Part shown: positions 12,706-23,736 of the stretch, in pieces
How positions within the stretch are numbered: position 1 is the first letter of the stretch
Layout of the letters: each line of letters opens with the position of its first letter
NCBI GenBank assembly: GCA_002964805.2
Contig: PUDQ02000080.1
Coordinates: 124,001-188,000 of the forward strand
DNA: 64,000 nt
Reading direction: 5' to 3'
Source: Trametes villosa
Taxonomy: Eukaryota; Basidiomycota; Agaricomycetes; Polyporales; Polyporaceae
The notes under the pieces: model-generated
What the model was told of the DNA's origin: nothing
Database searches by the model: none
What the model saw: only the letters and a program-made list of their open reading frames with translations
Position numbers and translations under genes: made by a program

Positions 12706-13673
12706 GGAGATTGTGGCCTCTGGATCGACTCGAAACAAACTATCCTTGTGCTTGCTCGCCAACGAGGTTCACAGCTCGAATCACTACGGTATGGTCAGGA
12801 GAATCGTGACGGTGTTTGAATTACGATGAGCATATGACCTTGACCTCAACGAACTGCAGTGGCTCCAATCTACCGTACAGCACTGGTATGATTGCGATTA
12901 TGCAGAGAATGAGACATATAGCCGCCCAGTTGATGTCCTTCTGCATTCGAGCTGTCATGAAATCCATCAAAAATGACATTGAGTGCCCTAAAGCGGCAAC
13001 GTGAACACTACTATGTGCCAGTGGTTGGAGACCCTCCCCCCCCTCTCGCCACCGCACTTTACCCTTGACTGGAAGTCGGTCCGCATTCACCGCATCGCGC
13101 TAATATCCCGCACTAGAACAAGTACGAGCTGCAATCAGAGGAGACTGCAGGAAAAAAATTGGCCTTTCGAATGCAGTGAACCGTAAACTATTCTGTAGAC
13201 GAGTCGCTGCCACGTCCATTTGTTTCTCAGCCAGCGTAGTAACAGCGGGTCTGCGAGTAGCGTGTACATGTATAGCGTACTGTGACCATCTTCTCGAGCT
13301 CCACTTCAACAATCAAAGGTCTGACCTAAAATTGCTCAACGCGAGATGTCCCCAATCTCAGAACCCGAACACTAGTGTTAGTGCTATCACTTCCATGTCA
13401 AACCCAACGGTTACCAGTATCAACTTCGCCCAGCATATCGGACATCGAGGGCGCTGCCGGTACCGGTGCCCATCGAATGCTATTCATGAGTGTACACCGG
13501 GATTATTTGTATATCGCGTCGAGTCAGCTTGGGACCCCCCGGTCCATCCGCACTATACTCCCGACGATTTCCATCTTGCACACGAACGTCGCATACCTCA
13601 TCGTGTCCTCTCTTATTGCTCAGAAACCCCCTGAAGCGGGCCCTTAGAAGCAATCCTCGAACCGCCCTTCCCA
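12706..13673. other. Intergenic region between paralogs A and B
   Basis: No supported gene. Positions about 13120-13310 resemble the upstream block also seen at 10780-10890 and 17940-18100, indicating that paralog B arose with its promoter region by an older duplication of A. Several short open frames (for example around 13375-13647) show no conserved partner. Confidence 0.4.
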
Positions 13674-14900
13674 ATGTCAGGATCCAATCCACTGGGTGAT
13701 AACACGCTGCTGAGGACTGTAGTGAGTAACCGGCGCACCCCTTCAATATGCTCCAGCTCACTGCTGCTTTGCGGGCTCCACTTTCACTACCAATCCAGAT
13801 TTCTGCTCGGCAACTTCATCCCTTCCCCACCCTCGGGATAATATCCTATTCAACCTGGTCGACCACACTCAGTGCTCTCTCCAAGTCGCGGGCAGCCCCC
13901 TCCGGGACCGGGATCAACACAGCAACAGCACCAGCCAAGACCGAGTTCGCCACAGCAACAGCACCACCGGCCACCGAAACTACCAATGCGTCAAGCCACG
14001 AAGACCCCCATACCGTATTGGCCCCCAGTCCATCGTTCAGCAATACTCAGACTGGTCCCGGTACAGCCACCATGGACTCTGTCGCCCAGCCCGCCCCGAG
14101 CAGATCCCCCGGTAAGACTACCGCTGGTACATCAAGTAGCGACCCTGCCGCGGGTGCATTGACTAGCGATTCTAGGTACTATGTCTACCCCATCGGCCAA
14201 AGCGAGCCCACCCCTCAGGATCATCATTCCCATCATCGCCATACTATTTCTCTTCATAGCCGGTGGGCTTCTAGTGGCACTCTATGTGCGGCGTCAGAGA
14301 CGCCGCGCTGTCCAGGTCCCCAGACACGTTCAGCAAAGAGGTCCACGCCGTCCATGGTACCACACTGGAGTCCAACACCCACATGATCACATGGCGGAGC
14401 GCCCATCGCTCTGCTCTCCTATCCTTTTCGATTCAGATGGGATGCAGCATGACGCTGGACTCCCAACGAGCTCCGAGGGTGGAGAGAGCATGTCCGGGCA
14501 GAACGGTAGCGCACTCGCTTACCGCGCAAGTGTCCCTCCTAGGAACGTACCAGAGGATCCTCCCCGCGCCCGTGTTAAAGCCACTCCCATGACATCACCG
14601 CCACTCGCAAACCTGACTGCGACACACACCGTCGCCGAAGAGTCGCTCCAGGGAGCGACGGAGCCGCAGCGCCAAGAGCCGCTGCCCGGACCCCGGACGG
14701 AGAGCTCGGACACCGTTGTCGTGAGCCTGAGGCTGCCAGTAGACTTCGCACGGGGCTTCATGGCGTTGGTCGCGAACGCGAATATAGGCGAGGCGAGATA
14801 TGCGGAATGGTCAGAGGATGGGCAGTACTCGGAGTCCCTCCCTGCGTACGAGTCGGAGCGTGCGACCTCGGAGCGAGATGGACCAGGACCATTTGCTTGA
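13674..14900 (+). CDS. Mucin-like single-pass membrane protein with C-terminal LPAY (paralog B)
   Basis: Proposed exons are 13674-13721 (MSGSNPLGDNTLLRTV), 13799-14111 and 14176-14900, with phase-0 and phase-1 introns, giving 361 residues. The middle exon is Ser/Thr/Ala/Pro-rich. Mucin and membrane parts lie in different frames and are joined cleanly by a canonical 64-nt intron (GTAAGA...TCTAG), so no frameshift is needed. The transmembrane helix (LRIIIPIIAILFLFIAGGLL, about 137-160) is followed by VRRQRRR. The tail has SLRLPVDFARGFMALVANAN and ends SESLPAYESERATSERDG, shared almost word for word with paralog D. LPAY replaces the PPAY of A and C. The first exon is the least certain part. Confidence 0.66.
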
Positions 14901-15039
14901 ACGCGCTTGCTGGAGACTCATGGACCGTCTAACCGTAACACGATCTCGATAGGAAACGTACCGATACCCCACTCGAGCTCCGGACTTGGCAGACTCCGTA
15001 CGTAGCAACAAAGCGGCATAGATGATAAATGTCCGAGTT

Positions 15040-15870
15040 CTACCCCCCCCCAGCGTAGGCCGCGAGTGTCACCCTGACAAGGCCGCTTCGACAGGACTTG
15101 CCGGTGTACGTGATGTCGGAGCAATCCTTCTCGACCGTCGAGAGCCGATATCCAACGTAGCGTCCGCTTTGATAATGATTAGATAGTGTTGTTGAACTTC
15201 GCGAGCGTACACACCAGGGTGGTTGTGTTTTTAAATCAGCCAGAACACATTTACAAGCGCCCGCCTTGACGTTCGAGTTGTTTTGTCCGGGCGCCACAGT
15301 TGAGCCAGGAGCAAGAGCCCGCGCAGGGTGCAGGAGAGCTACATTGGGTTCGTACTCCCAGAGAGATACTCCCAGGTCGTCTTCTATCCACAGCGGCCGC
15401 GCGCCGGCTCGCTCAGGAAGCAGATGCTCGTCAAGCCCAGGAAACAGGGAACAGGCGTAGGGCACCTCTTGCGAGGTCCACGCGTCGGCCGTTGTCGCTT
15501 GATGGAGGTGCTCCTGTTCGTCGTCCTTACTTGCCGTTTCCTCGTCGTCTTCACTGAAGTCGAACTCTCCGGACTCGCTGTCATCGTCGTCGTCGTAATC
15601 AGGCTTCTACTTGAGCATTGCAAAAGCTTCTTCGTCAGACATGAGGTAAGTAATCTGACGATTCTCCCGCAGGGAGGTTGCAGTGAGTAAAGCCAGACGG
15701 TCGAATCTGCCACTCAACTTCACAATACGACAATGACGACATGCTGCTGGAGGCGGCCGTTTGAAGGACGCAGTCGGTGTTCTGTTGCACAGAGCTCAGC
15801 GTTTGAGGTTCAGTTGCTCGCGGATCACCATTTGCATGGCGGGGTCCTGCATGGCGCGGAGTGTATGTGG
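15040..15870 (-). pseudogene. Decayed copy of the acidic-protein gene (partner of 22200-22823)
   Basis: On the reverse strand the segment aligns with the intact frame at 22200-22823 (shared MSDEEAFAMLK, then KPDYDD, then WTSQEVPYACSLFPG and PLWIEDDLGVS). The Trp codon after MSDEEAFAMLK has become TAG, and upstream the frame carries another stop and indels (the stretch corresponding to ESSDYLPPSDT is shortened). It lies at the 3' end of duplication copy 1. The product of the intact copy is unknown. Confidence 0.7.
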
Positions 15871-16216
15871 TGGTGGTGGCTCATCGTCCAGACGCGCCGT
15901 AGTATATTTCATAGTTCTCAAGAGCTTCGCTGTTTGCCGGCTGGTCAGATTGCTCATGAGGAGAGTGCGGCGCCGTCGTCCAAGATGTTAGGCCAAAACG
16001 CACGGGAAGAGCGATGAACTTAGAGGCGGCCGCGAGTTCGTCATGATGCCACGCATTAGTAAAGCCTTCCGAGGCAGACACTACATATGTTAGCGAGAGA
16101 GAGTAGACCGTGTAAGACAAAGAGGGAGGTCATGGCGCAAGCGAGGGGGAGTACAAGAGGTGCGCCGACGGCGAACGCCGACTCGAGGGGAACACAGCCG
16201 GCATATCCCGCCATGC

Positions 16217-17617
16217 ATCTACGACCGCGACGGCGTCGAGCTGCACAAGCTCAAGTCACACAGCGAGCCTTCTACCCGGCTGGAGTTCCTGCCCTACCAC
16301 TGGCTCCTCGTCAGCATCGTATGTCTGTCCCTCCGCCTTCCCTTGTCCTCTCTCCTCACCTCACCATCCACAGGGCAACCCCGGGTACCTAAACCACCAA
16401 GACACTTCCACGGGCCAGCACATCATCGAGCACCGCTGTGCCAGAACCCGCGCAATGCCGTCATCCACCTCAGGCACTAGAACGGGACCGTCACGCTCTG
16501 GACGCCGAACCTGCCGCACCCCGCCGTGCGCCTCCTCGCGCATATGGGTCTCATCGCGAGTGTCGCGGTCGACCCGAGCACGGGCGGGCGGTACATGGCC
16601 TCCGCTGGGGAGGACGGCACGGTCAAGGTGTGGGACTGCAGGAACTGGAAGGGTGCAGTGCGGACGTGGAATGCGAGAGGCGGGAGCGCCGAGATTGACT
16701 GGAGTCAAAAAGGCGCATTAGCCGTCGCTACAGGCGGCAGTGTAAACGTACGCTCAACCCCACCCCTTCCACATGAGCTCGATCTAACCGTCTCTCATAG
16801 GTATACACGAAGCCGTCCATCCAGACGCCGTTCGCCGCGACAGTCTCCCCACCGCTCTACCTCACCTACGCCGTCCCGCACCGCCCGCTCACCTCCGTCC
16901 CTCTCCATCAGCCATTCCGCAGGTGTCTCCTCCATCCTCGTCCCCGGCTCCGGCGAGCCCAACTTCGACAGCACGGAGGCGGACCCGTTCGAGAACAAGA
17001 AGGCGTGCCGCGAGCGCGAAATCAAGGGCCTGCTCGACATGGTACGTCTCCCCTCTTTCGTTACAAGGAATGCTCATGCTCACTCAATTCCCTCTTGCGC
17101 GCTTGTAGATCCAGCCGGACGCGATCACGCTCGACCCGAGCTTCATCGGCTCGCTCGTGGCCGCGCCGACGCTCAGCACCGCCGTCGACGGCGCGCACAA
17201 CATCCCCTTCGCGCGCCTCCCGCGGTACGAGCGCCTGCGCGCCTCCGGCAAGGCCGACGAGGCCGAGGACGGCGCCGCCCCCCCCCCCCCTGGCGGAGAC
17301 GTGGATGGAGACGGCGCGGGTGTGCACACGTAGAGTAAGGCGGAGACGGAGAAGAACCGGATGCGGGGGAAGAACAAGAGCCTGAAGCGCTACCTGCGCA
17401 AGCAGCGCAAGAACGTCGTCGACCCGCGCGCGGTGAGTGTCTCACCGGGCCACATGGGTGTATTGATACTGATCAGTTTTTTTTGTTGTTGCAGCTGGCG
17501 GTGCGGAAGAGCCTCGAGAAGGAGCGGGAGGAGCGGCGCAAGGCGCGGGCGATCGCGAGCGGGCAGGAGGCGCCGCAGAAGTACTCCGCGCTCGACCGCT
17601 TCAAACGGTCAACTTAG
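16217..17617 (+). pseudogene. 5'-truncated UTP7 pseudogene
   Basis: The segment is highly similar to UTP7 from 9081 to its stop codon, including the intron positions. The whole N-terminal part and the promoter are missing. Lesions: a CAG-to-TAG stop in the HLGHQNGT region (about 16477); a deletion of about 23 bases at the RTKLGACHTM region (about 16435); a deletion of about 20 bases at SVRFCPFQDI (about 16898); and a second CAG-to-TAG at the HTQSK region (about 17332). It still ends with the RFKRSN-like tail (the last residue is Thr). This is a by-product of the duplication breakpoint and shows the direction of the copying. Confidence 0.93.
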
Positions 17618-18735
17618 CTGCTTGTTTTCTCGTATCGCTGCCTTGTTTCGCAAGGCATTCATTTATCCGTCTCTGCGATCAACTCTCGCTATACGCCATG
17701 CTGCGCTGTTTGACTGCTGATACGTGTGGAACAGAATATCCATGCGCCTCAGCGCGACCATTTCTGTTAGTAGGAGCATCTCATTCGGCCTGCACTACTC
17801 ACCAGTTATCTTGTCTGGTGTTCTGCAGCAAGTACGTCCCAGTGACCCGGGCATCGAAGCAAGCGAACTTACCACCTCACCCAATCTTTACCACATGCCG
17901 CAGGCTCCCATTTGGTCGTCAGCCATCGTGCTCGTGTTGGGTCGACTACGAGCTGCGATTTAGGCAGACCGCAGGAAGGAAGTATACGATTGCGACGAAC
18001 AGTTGAGATGATGACACCCGTTCCTCAGCGAGCGAAGGCCGCGTGCGCGTGAGCGTGGCGTACGGCCATCTTCTCGAGCTCAACTTCGAAAGGAAAAGGC
18101 GCCACGTATGCACTGTGATGTCTCCTCGATCGTGACGAACTGCCTGACGAGGGTATGCCGGTCATCTTCGATGTCCCTACCGGATACCTTGTGGGTGCCC
18201 GGGTGCTGTGTCCCTCGTCGCGCCAAGAATATCGGTCGAACGCAGGGTCACAAAGAATCGCGTTACACGGACTTATAGAAGTCTTCGGAATCACCAGCCT
18301 TGAACACATTGCATGCGAGGCTTAGAGCTGAAGGTGAGCCGCTATTGTGCATATGGCTTATACAGGTGGCCCTCCGCGGTGTTGTCTCCGCTAAACTACT
18401 TCCATACGCCATTCAAAGCAGCACCCTCTCGCCACAACTCAGCGGTTTTCGATCACAGTCTGATATCTATGCAAAATGGGTAGTATGCTTCCGTACTCCT
18501 CTGTGTTGCTCTTAAACACCATCCCTTTCGCCAACCAGGGAGACATCAGCACGCTGATCATCATCGAACGCGCTGCCCAATGCATCGGAGTGTCATTGAC
18601 CAACATCTCTGGGTTGTTCGTATATTGCAGCGATCCCACTCGGGAGCATGCCGGAAGGGCCTCCCGCTTCGACTGCACTATATCCTTGGGCTCATTGTGT
18701 CCTGCGCACCAGTCATTCGAGCGTCGTCCATCGCC
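17618..18735. other. Upstream block of paralog C
   Basis: Second copy of the 10600-11546 segment, more decayed: stop codons interrupt the open stretch that is continuous at 10773-11141. The 270 bases directly before the ATG at 18736 remain similar to 11340-11546, including the in-frame hydrophobic reading LPLRLHYILGLIVSCAPV. No complete gene is supported. Confidence 0.4.
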
Positions 18736-19934
18736 ATGTCTCCTGTCAACGCCGATCTCTACGGCATCCCAATACATGTTTCATCCTCCTATCCAGTGAG
18801 TACCCAGCACACTGCTTCTCAATGTAAGTACTGCTACTTACGATCACGATCACGATCACGACTTTGTAGACCTTCCATCCCACCTCTCTTCACTCCACCA
18901 CACCACCCGCCTCTACCCAGGAACTCCGTATCTCTCAGCCGACCATAGCGCACCCCTCCTTTGAGCTTCCTGTCATTAACCCCGGACCCGGTACAACCCC
19001 ATCTGGTACCAGCTTGGGCCCATTCACAACTACTCCTGCTTCAACATTTGGCACGGATACCTCCAGCCTGGGCTCCCCGCATTTCCCGCTTTATGCATCT
19101 TTGATCCAAGGTACTTCGTCTGTCTTCCACACATCCGCTAGCAACGCCTCCCCCAGTACATTCGCGAACGATACCTCCCCTGGTACATCCGCCAGCGACA
19201 CCTCCCTCGGGGTATCCACTAGCACTGCCGCTCCCGCAGGTACGCCCAACGGCGACACCTTCTCGAGGTCACCGGCCCACGCAGGGCCGTCCATCAAGGT
19301 TGTCGTTGTCGTCGCAGTCGTATTGGGCCTTTCCTTCGTAGCCGGGGTGTTCCTGCCAGTACTCTGTGCATGGCACCGGAGACGTCGCGCGGCGCATGAC
19401 CTGGTTCCGGGCTCTCGACAAAGAGGCGCACGCCGTCCATGGCATCGCGTCGGAGCGGCGCACCATCTACACGAGCATGAGGAGGAATGCACATCGCTGT
19501 CCTCTCAGATCGCTGTGTTCTCGGGAATGGCACAACCTCCCACTGGAGCTATCGAGGACGGAGGCCTGGATGGCGGCACTCAGCTCGCTCATCGCGAGAG
19601 CGTCCTTCCCCTTGGGAACGCACCGGAGCCCGAAGTTCCTACGCACTCCCCGATCAAAGCGACGCGCAGAAGCCTATCACCGATCACTCTGCCTCCGCGG
19701 CCCCAGACAGTCACTGGCGATTCAGAGTCGGTGCACGCAGAGACGCAGCCAACGCGTGCGATGTACTCCACGCTCCCGCCCGGGAACTCGGACCCCGTCC
19801 TCGTCATGCTCCCGGCGGATCTCGCTCGAGGTATCATGGCGCTGGTAGCGAGCGCGAACGCGGGAGGGGTGAACCATGCGGGGGTGCCGGAGGATGGACC
19901 GGACGACGAGTCTCCACCTGCGTACTCAGAGTAA
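18736..19934 (+). CDS. Mucin-like single-pass membrane protein with C-terminal PPAY (paralog C)
   Basis: Exon 1 is 18736-18795 (MSPVNADLYGIPIHVSSSYP) and exon 2 is 18870-19934; the phase-0 intron of 74 nt is lengthened by a short GATCAC repeat. The protein has 374 residues. The ectodomain is Ser/Thr-rich (STFANDTSPGTSASDTS). The transmembrane helix (VVVVVAVVLGLSFVAGVFLP, about 163-187) is followed by WHRRRR. The tail carries the family block VLVMLPADLARGIMALVASA and ends ESPPAYSE. This is the duplication partner of paralog A. Both copies remain open with many substitutions, which argues that both are kept for a function. Confidence 0.74.
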
Positions 19935-20801
19935 AAGGGAGTATGCGACCTCTGGATTGCATTGGTACGAGCTACTATTGTTCAGAACTTGCTAGTCAAT
20001 GGGGCCGATGGCTCGACTCACAGCATGCACAGGAGAGCCGCGGCGGCGTCCGCTTTACAGTAAGCATATACCCTCGGCCTCAGCGACAGAGGCGTGGCTC
20101 TCGATCGTCGGAAGAGCGGGCTCATGAAGCTTCAATTTCATTATTCTTCCCCACCTTCAAGCTGTCATACGGACCATCGAAATAGACTCCAAGTGCTCAC
20201 TAATGGCGACCGTACGTCTGGCTTACACTGGTACATACCGCGGCAGTCCCGTGGGGTCTCTTGGTCGCCTGGAAACGCATGCTGTGCCTTAGCTGCGGAG
20301 TTGGCCCAATAGAGGTTATTTGCAGCGGGGGTCGCCTCCGGGGAGCAGTACGTATCGCGTGCGGAGCAATACAAGATCTGTGGGTCGATGGCCCCAGAAT
20401 CTGCCCGGACTGCACCACGCAATTCAAGCGCCGGCCCCACCCAAGTTGGTACAAACGCGTTGCAAATAACCTCTAATGCGCACGACTTGCACACTTATCA
20501 CGATCAATCTCCATCCTAAAATATCATGGTCCAATGCTCAATGACACCATTGGCTGCGATAGATGCTTCGTATCCCCCATAAACTGCTCCCGAACAGTAG
20601 CAACGCGATACTCACGTCCAACCTCAGGCTGACAGGTCCGGCTGCCATCGAAGGCGCTTTTTGCGACTCGCCAACTTTATTTGCAGTCACCGTCAATGGC
20701 AATGGCATCCGGTCGAGCATGCCCGGACGCAAAGCTCAATTAGTCTACTCAGCTCTCCTAGGACCTACTCTAGCCACCGACACACTCTCAGACATCATAC
20801 T
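19935..20801. other. Intergenic region between paralogs C and D
   Basis: No supported gene. A 28-base inverted repeat surrounds 20313-20475 (AGAGGTTATTTGC near 20312 and GCAAATAACCTCT near 20463), which could fold into a long stem or mark a small insertion. The last 60 bases before 20802 form the leader of paralog D. Confidence 0.4.
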
Positions 20802-21870
20802 ATGGCTGGCCCATATCCTACCGATCCCCCACCTCAGGCTCTTTCACCGCGAGACGACGTGACGCTATTTGTTACTTGTTCTACGGTTGTGAGCGTTGAT
20901 GCAAGTAGGGAGCTTGTCAGTGCCCAAACCTGTTTCACCACCATATCGACGCTCATCCAGTCGTCAGTGAGCTCTTTGCACATACTTCCACTCTTCATTC
21001 TACTTACGGTGAAGTCACCGTCTACAGACGCCAGCCACGCCCATCGTAACGCCCAGCATAGTCTCAGCTAGCGGCTCCATGATCTCCTCCATGGCAACTC
21101 CTGGCTCAATTATCCCACTCCCCGCCGATGCATCCTCACGCCGGCGACCTACCTCGGGACCACCTATCAAGATAATCGTTCCTATCGCAGTCGTGCTGGG
21201 CCTTTCCGTCATAGCCGGGGGGCTCCTGGTAGCACTCTGTGCACGCCGGCGCCGAAGACGTCGCACCGCCTCGGATCCCACCCACGCCGCTCAACACACA
21301 GATTGGCGGAGTTGCCCCCGGCACGCCGTCGGGACGACGCGTCGCTCACGCGATCGTATGGTGGAACGCACATCGGCGTCCTCGTCAGTCCTGGTCGTTT
21401 CAGATGCGGTACAAAACCCCGTTGGTACCGGATCTTCCGAGGACGTAGGGAGCGCTTTCGCGCAGCACGGCAGTGCCCATGCTCAACATGGAAGCGTCCT
21501 TCGTCCTGGCGACACATCCGAGGGGCTTGCGCGCCCCCGCAACAAAACCGCGCGCGGGAACCTGCCATCTGCGCCCTCAACCTCGTCGCCGCCGGTCACA
21601 GAAGAGTCGTATCTGACAGAGGCGAGGTTGCGACAGCGGGAACCACCATCCGCCACCACCCCGGAGAACCCGGAGACTGTCCTCGTCAGGCTCCCGGTGG
21701 ATCTTGCCCGAGGTATCATGGCGCTGGTCGCGAACGCGAACGCAAATACGGGCGGGGCAAGATATGCGGGAGGGTCGGAGGATGGGCAGGGCTCGGAGTC
21801 TCTGCCTGCGTACGAGTCGGAGCGCGCAACTTCGGAGCGAGACGGACCAGGGCCGTTTGCTTGTACGTGA
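20802..21870 (+). CDS. Mucin-like single-pass membrane protein with C-terminal LPAY (paralog D)
   Basis: Exons 20802-20966 and 21028-21870 (phase-0 intron of 61 nt) give 335 residues. Exon 1 begins MAGPYPTDPPPQALSPRDDV and may end earlier, since another in-frame donor (GTGAGC) lies 87 bases in. The ectodomain is short (about 100 residues). The transmembrane helix (KIIVPIAVVLGLSVIAGGLL, about 102-127) is followed by CARRRRRRR. The tail has VLVRLPVDLARGIMALVANA and ends SESLPAYESERATSERDG. This is the duplication partner of paralog B, but it has lost or never had the phase-1 intron of B. Function unknown beyond the family features. Confidence 0.7.
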
Positions 21871-22199
21871 TCGCTGGAGACTTATAGTCCGTCTAACCGT
21901 AACACGAACTTGATAGGAAACGTACCGACACCCCACTCGAACCCCAAACTTGGCAGGCTCTGCACGTAGCAAGGAGGCGGCATGTATATCATTTGTCTGA
22001 GTTCTTCCCATCACAGCGCAGCGAGCGTCGACTCTGACGAGGTCGCTTCGACGGACTTGCTGGCGTACGAGATGTCGGAGCAGTCCATCGAACGGTAACG
22101 TCAACCATAGATCCCGCCTGAAGATGATTAGATAGTTCTGTCGAACTTCGCGAGCCTACACACCAGGATGATCGCGTTCTTATATTCGTCAGGACGCAT

Positions 22200-22823
22200 T
22201 TACAAGCGCTCGTCTTGACCGTCGTTCGAGTTGTCTTGTCCGGGCGCCACAGCTGAGCCAAGAGAAAGAGCCCGCGCAGGACCCAGTAGAATCCTATGGG
22301 GTTCGTCCTCCCAGGGAGATAGTCCCAAGCCGTCTTCTATCCACAGCGGCCACGCGCCGGCACCCTCGGGGAGCAGATGCTCGTCATTCCCAGGAAACAG
22401 AGAACAGGGGTAGGGCACCTCTTGCGAAGTCCACGGGTGGGCCGTTGTCTCTTGTTGGGGGTGCCCCCGTTCGTCGTCCCCACTTGTCGTTTCCTCGTCT
22501 TCACTTAAGTCGAATCCGTCGAACTCGCTGTGATCCTCGTCGTCATAATCAGGCTTCCACTTGAGCATTGCGAAAGCTTCTTCGTCAGACATTGTATCTG
22601 ATGGAGGAAGGTAATCTGACGACTCTCCCGCAGGGAGGCTGCCGTGAGTAAAGTCATGCGGTCGAATCTGCCACTCAACTTCATGATACGACAGTGGCGG
22701 AATGGTGCTAGCGACGGCCATTTGAGGGGCATAGTTGGTGTTATGTTGCATAGAGATCAGCATCTGAGGTTCATTTGCTCGCGGCTCACCGGGGCTCGGG
22801 AAGGTAGCATTCACTATCTGCAT
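22200..22823 (-). CDS. Acidic uncharacterised protein (intact copy)
   Basis: Single open frame of 207 codons from ATG 22823 (MQIVNATFPSPGEPRANEPQ). The middle is strongly acidic (MSDEEAFAMLKWKPDYDDED, then DLSEDEETTSGDDE), and the C-terminal part has YPCSLFPGNDEHLLPEGAG and PLWIEDGLGLSPWEDE. No signal peptide, membrane segment or known domain is visible. The decayed sister copy is at 15040-15870. The conserved frame between copies, apart from the lesions, suggests that the ancestor was coding. It could also be part of a longer spliced gene, because similarity between the copies continues past its stop toward 22000. Confidence 0.5.
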   Translation of the reverse strand: MQIVNATFPSPGEPRANEPQMLISMQHNTNYAPQMAVASTIPPLSYHEVEWQIRPHDFTHGSLPAGESSDYLPPSDTMSDEEAFAMLKWKPDYDDEDHSEFDGFDLSEDEETTSGDDERGHPQQETTAHPWTSQEVPYPCSLFPGNDEHLLPEGAGAWPLWIEDGLGLSPWEDEPHRILLGPARALSLGSAVAPGQDNSNDGQDERL

Positions 22824-23736
22824 GACGGCGGGTCTTGCTTAAGGCGGCGGAGCGAATGTGATGGTGGCTCATCATCAACGCGCACCCGTGGGTTCTCTTA
22901 TATCCCTCAAGAGCCTCGCTATGTACCAGCTAGTCAAAGTGCTCATGAGGACAGTGCGGCGCCTTTCATCGCATGGTCATCCAGGGTGTTGCCAGGAGAG
23001 TCGAGAAGAGCGATGAAGGCGGGCGTTTCATGATATCGCGCATTGATGTAGCTTCCAAAACCGACACCACGGAGCAAGGCAGCGCTTGGGAAGAGACAGT
23101 AGACTGGATAGGGACAAAGATGCAGGAGAGGTCAACGCGGGTTCGAAGAGGTGCGCCGACTCAGCGAGCGTCCACTCCGGAAATGCGCAGCACAGCCACC
23201 GGGATATCCCGCTCTGCTCAGATCGCGTCACCCACCGCCAGTTCAGTCCTCCTCCTGCCCTCCGCCGCTTACTTTCCCTTTTGCACCGATATGCCCATAG
23301 TGCACATAACATGTCTCCCTAGAAACTGCACGAGTCTCCTGACAAAGGCTCAACTTATCATGTCCTTGCGCTAAAGCTTGCGCGCTCTAGGCTAGACCAC
23401 ATTGTGACACTGCGCGCTGATAGTCATTCAGTGCCCCCTCGGAGCGCAGCGGCATTAGTGCCGAACTCACGTTTCGAACGATCCCTGCGCTTCTGGTTTG
23501 ATTCGCGTTGCTCGGCGCTGCCTTGGATGATATATGCCTCGAAGCGGCCCAGTCACCTTTCTTCCCTGCTTGATCTCTTCGCCCTTAGGCCGGAATTGTC
23601 GACGCCGTCGAGCCTTTCCCCTCACTTCCATCCCCCGGTCGCCCTGCACAAGGTGTAGAGCTAGTAAGTGCCTCTGAAAAACTCTCAGATCACGACTTCA
23701 GTACTAAAATTGTTGCTCTGACCCAAGTGTACGCAG
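22824..23736. other. Intergenic region at the end of duplication copy 2
   Basis: Contains the right end of the 7-kb duplication (about 23215) and then about 500 bp of unique sequence leading to the first small cysteine-rich gene. No gene is supported. Confidence 0.4.

Larger units (their letters stand above)
9081..16211. repeat. Tandem segmental duplication, copy 1 (about 7.1 kb)
   Basis: From 9081 (inside UTP7) to about 16211 the sequence recurs directly from 16212 to about 23230. The offset is 7136 at the start of the UTP7 match, 7095 at its stop codon, 7229 at the first mucin gene stop and 6970 at the second, reflecting small indels. The junction is sharp: sequence matching the copy-2 end (GATATCCCGC at about 23208) switches at 16212-16217 to the UTP7 sequence of 9081. 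This copy holds the UTP7 3' part, two mucin-like genes and a decayed acidic-protein gene. Copies are diverged at many positions, so the event is not recent. Confidence 0.85.
16212..23230. repeat. Tandem segmental duplication, copy 2 (about 7.0 kb)
   Basis: Direct repeat of 9081-16211. It starts inside the UTP7 coding sequence, so the copied UTP7 lacks its promoter and first part. It contains the truncated UTP7 pseudogene, mucin-like paralogs C and D and the intact acidic-protein gene. The right end is set where similarity with 16130-16211 stops (AAGAGGTGCGCCGAC...GATATCCCGC, about 23150-23215), so the last few bases are approximate. Confidence 0.82.

Noticed and set aside
12159..12809. Arg-rich open frames overlapping paralog A (similar ones over C and D)
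   Set aside because: Shifted frames of the mucin-like genes; they owe their length to GC bias and do not contain the conserved transmembrane or PPAY blocks.
14100..14190. Apparent frameshift in paralog B between the Ser/Thr-rich part and the membrane segment
   Set aside because: A 64-nt GT-AG intron with good signals restores the frame exactly.
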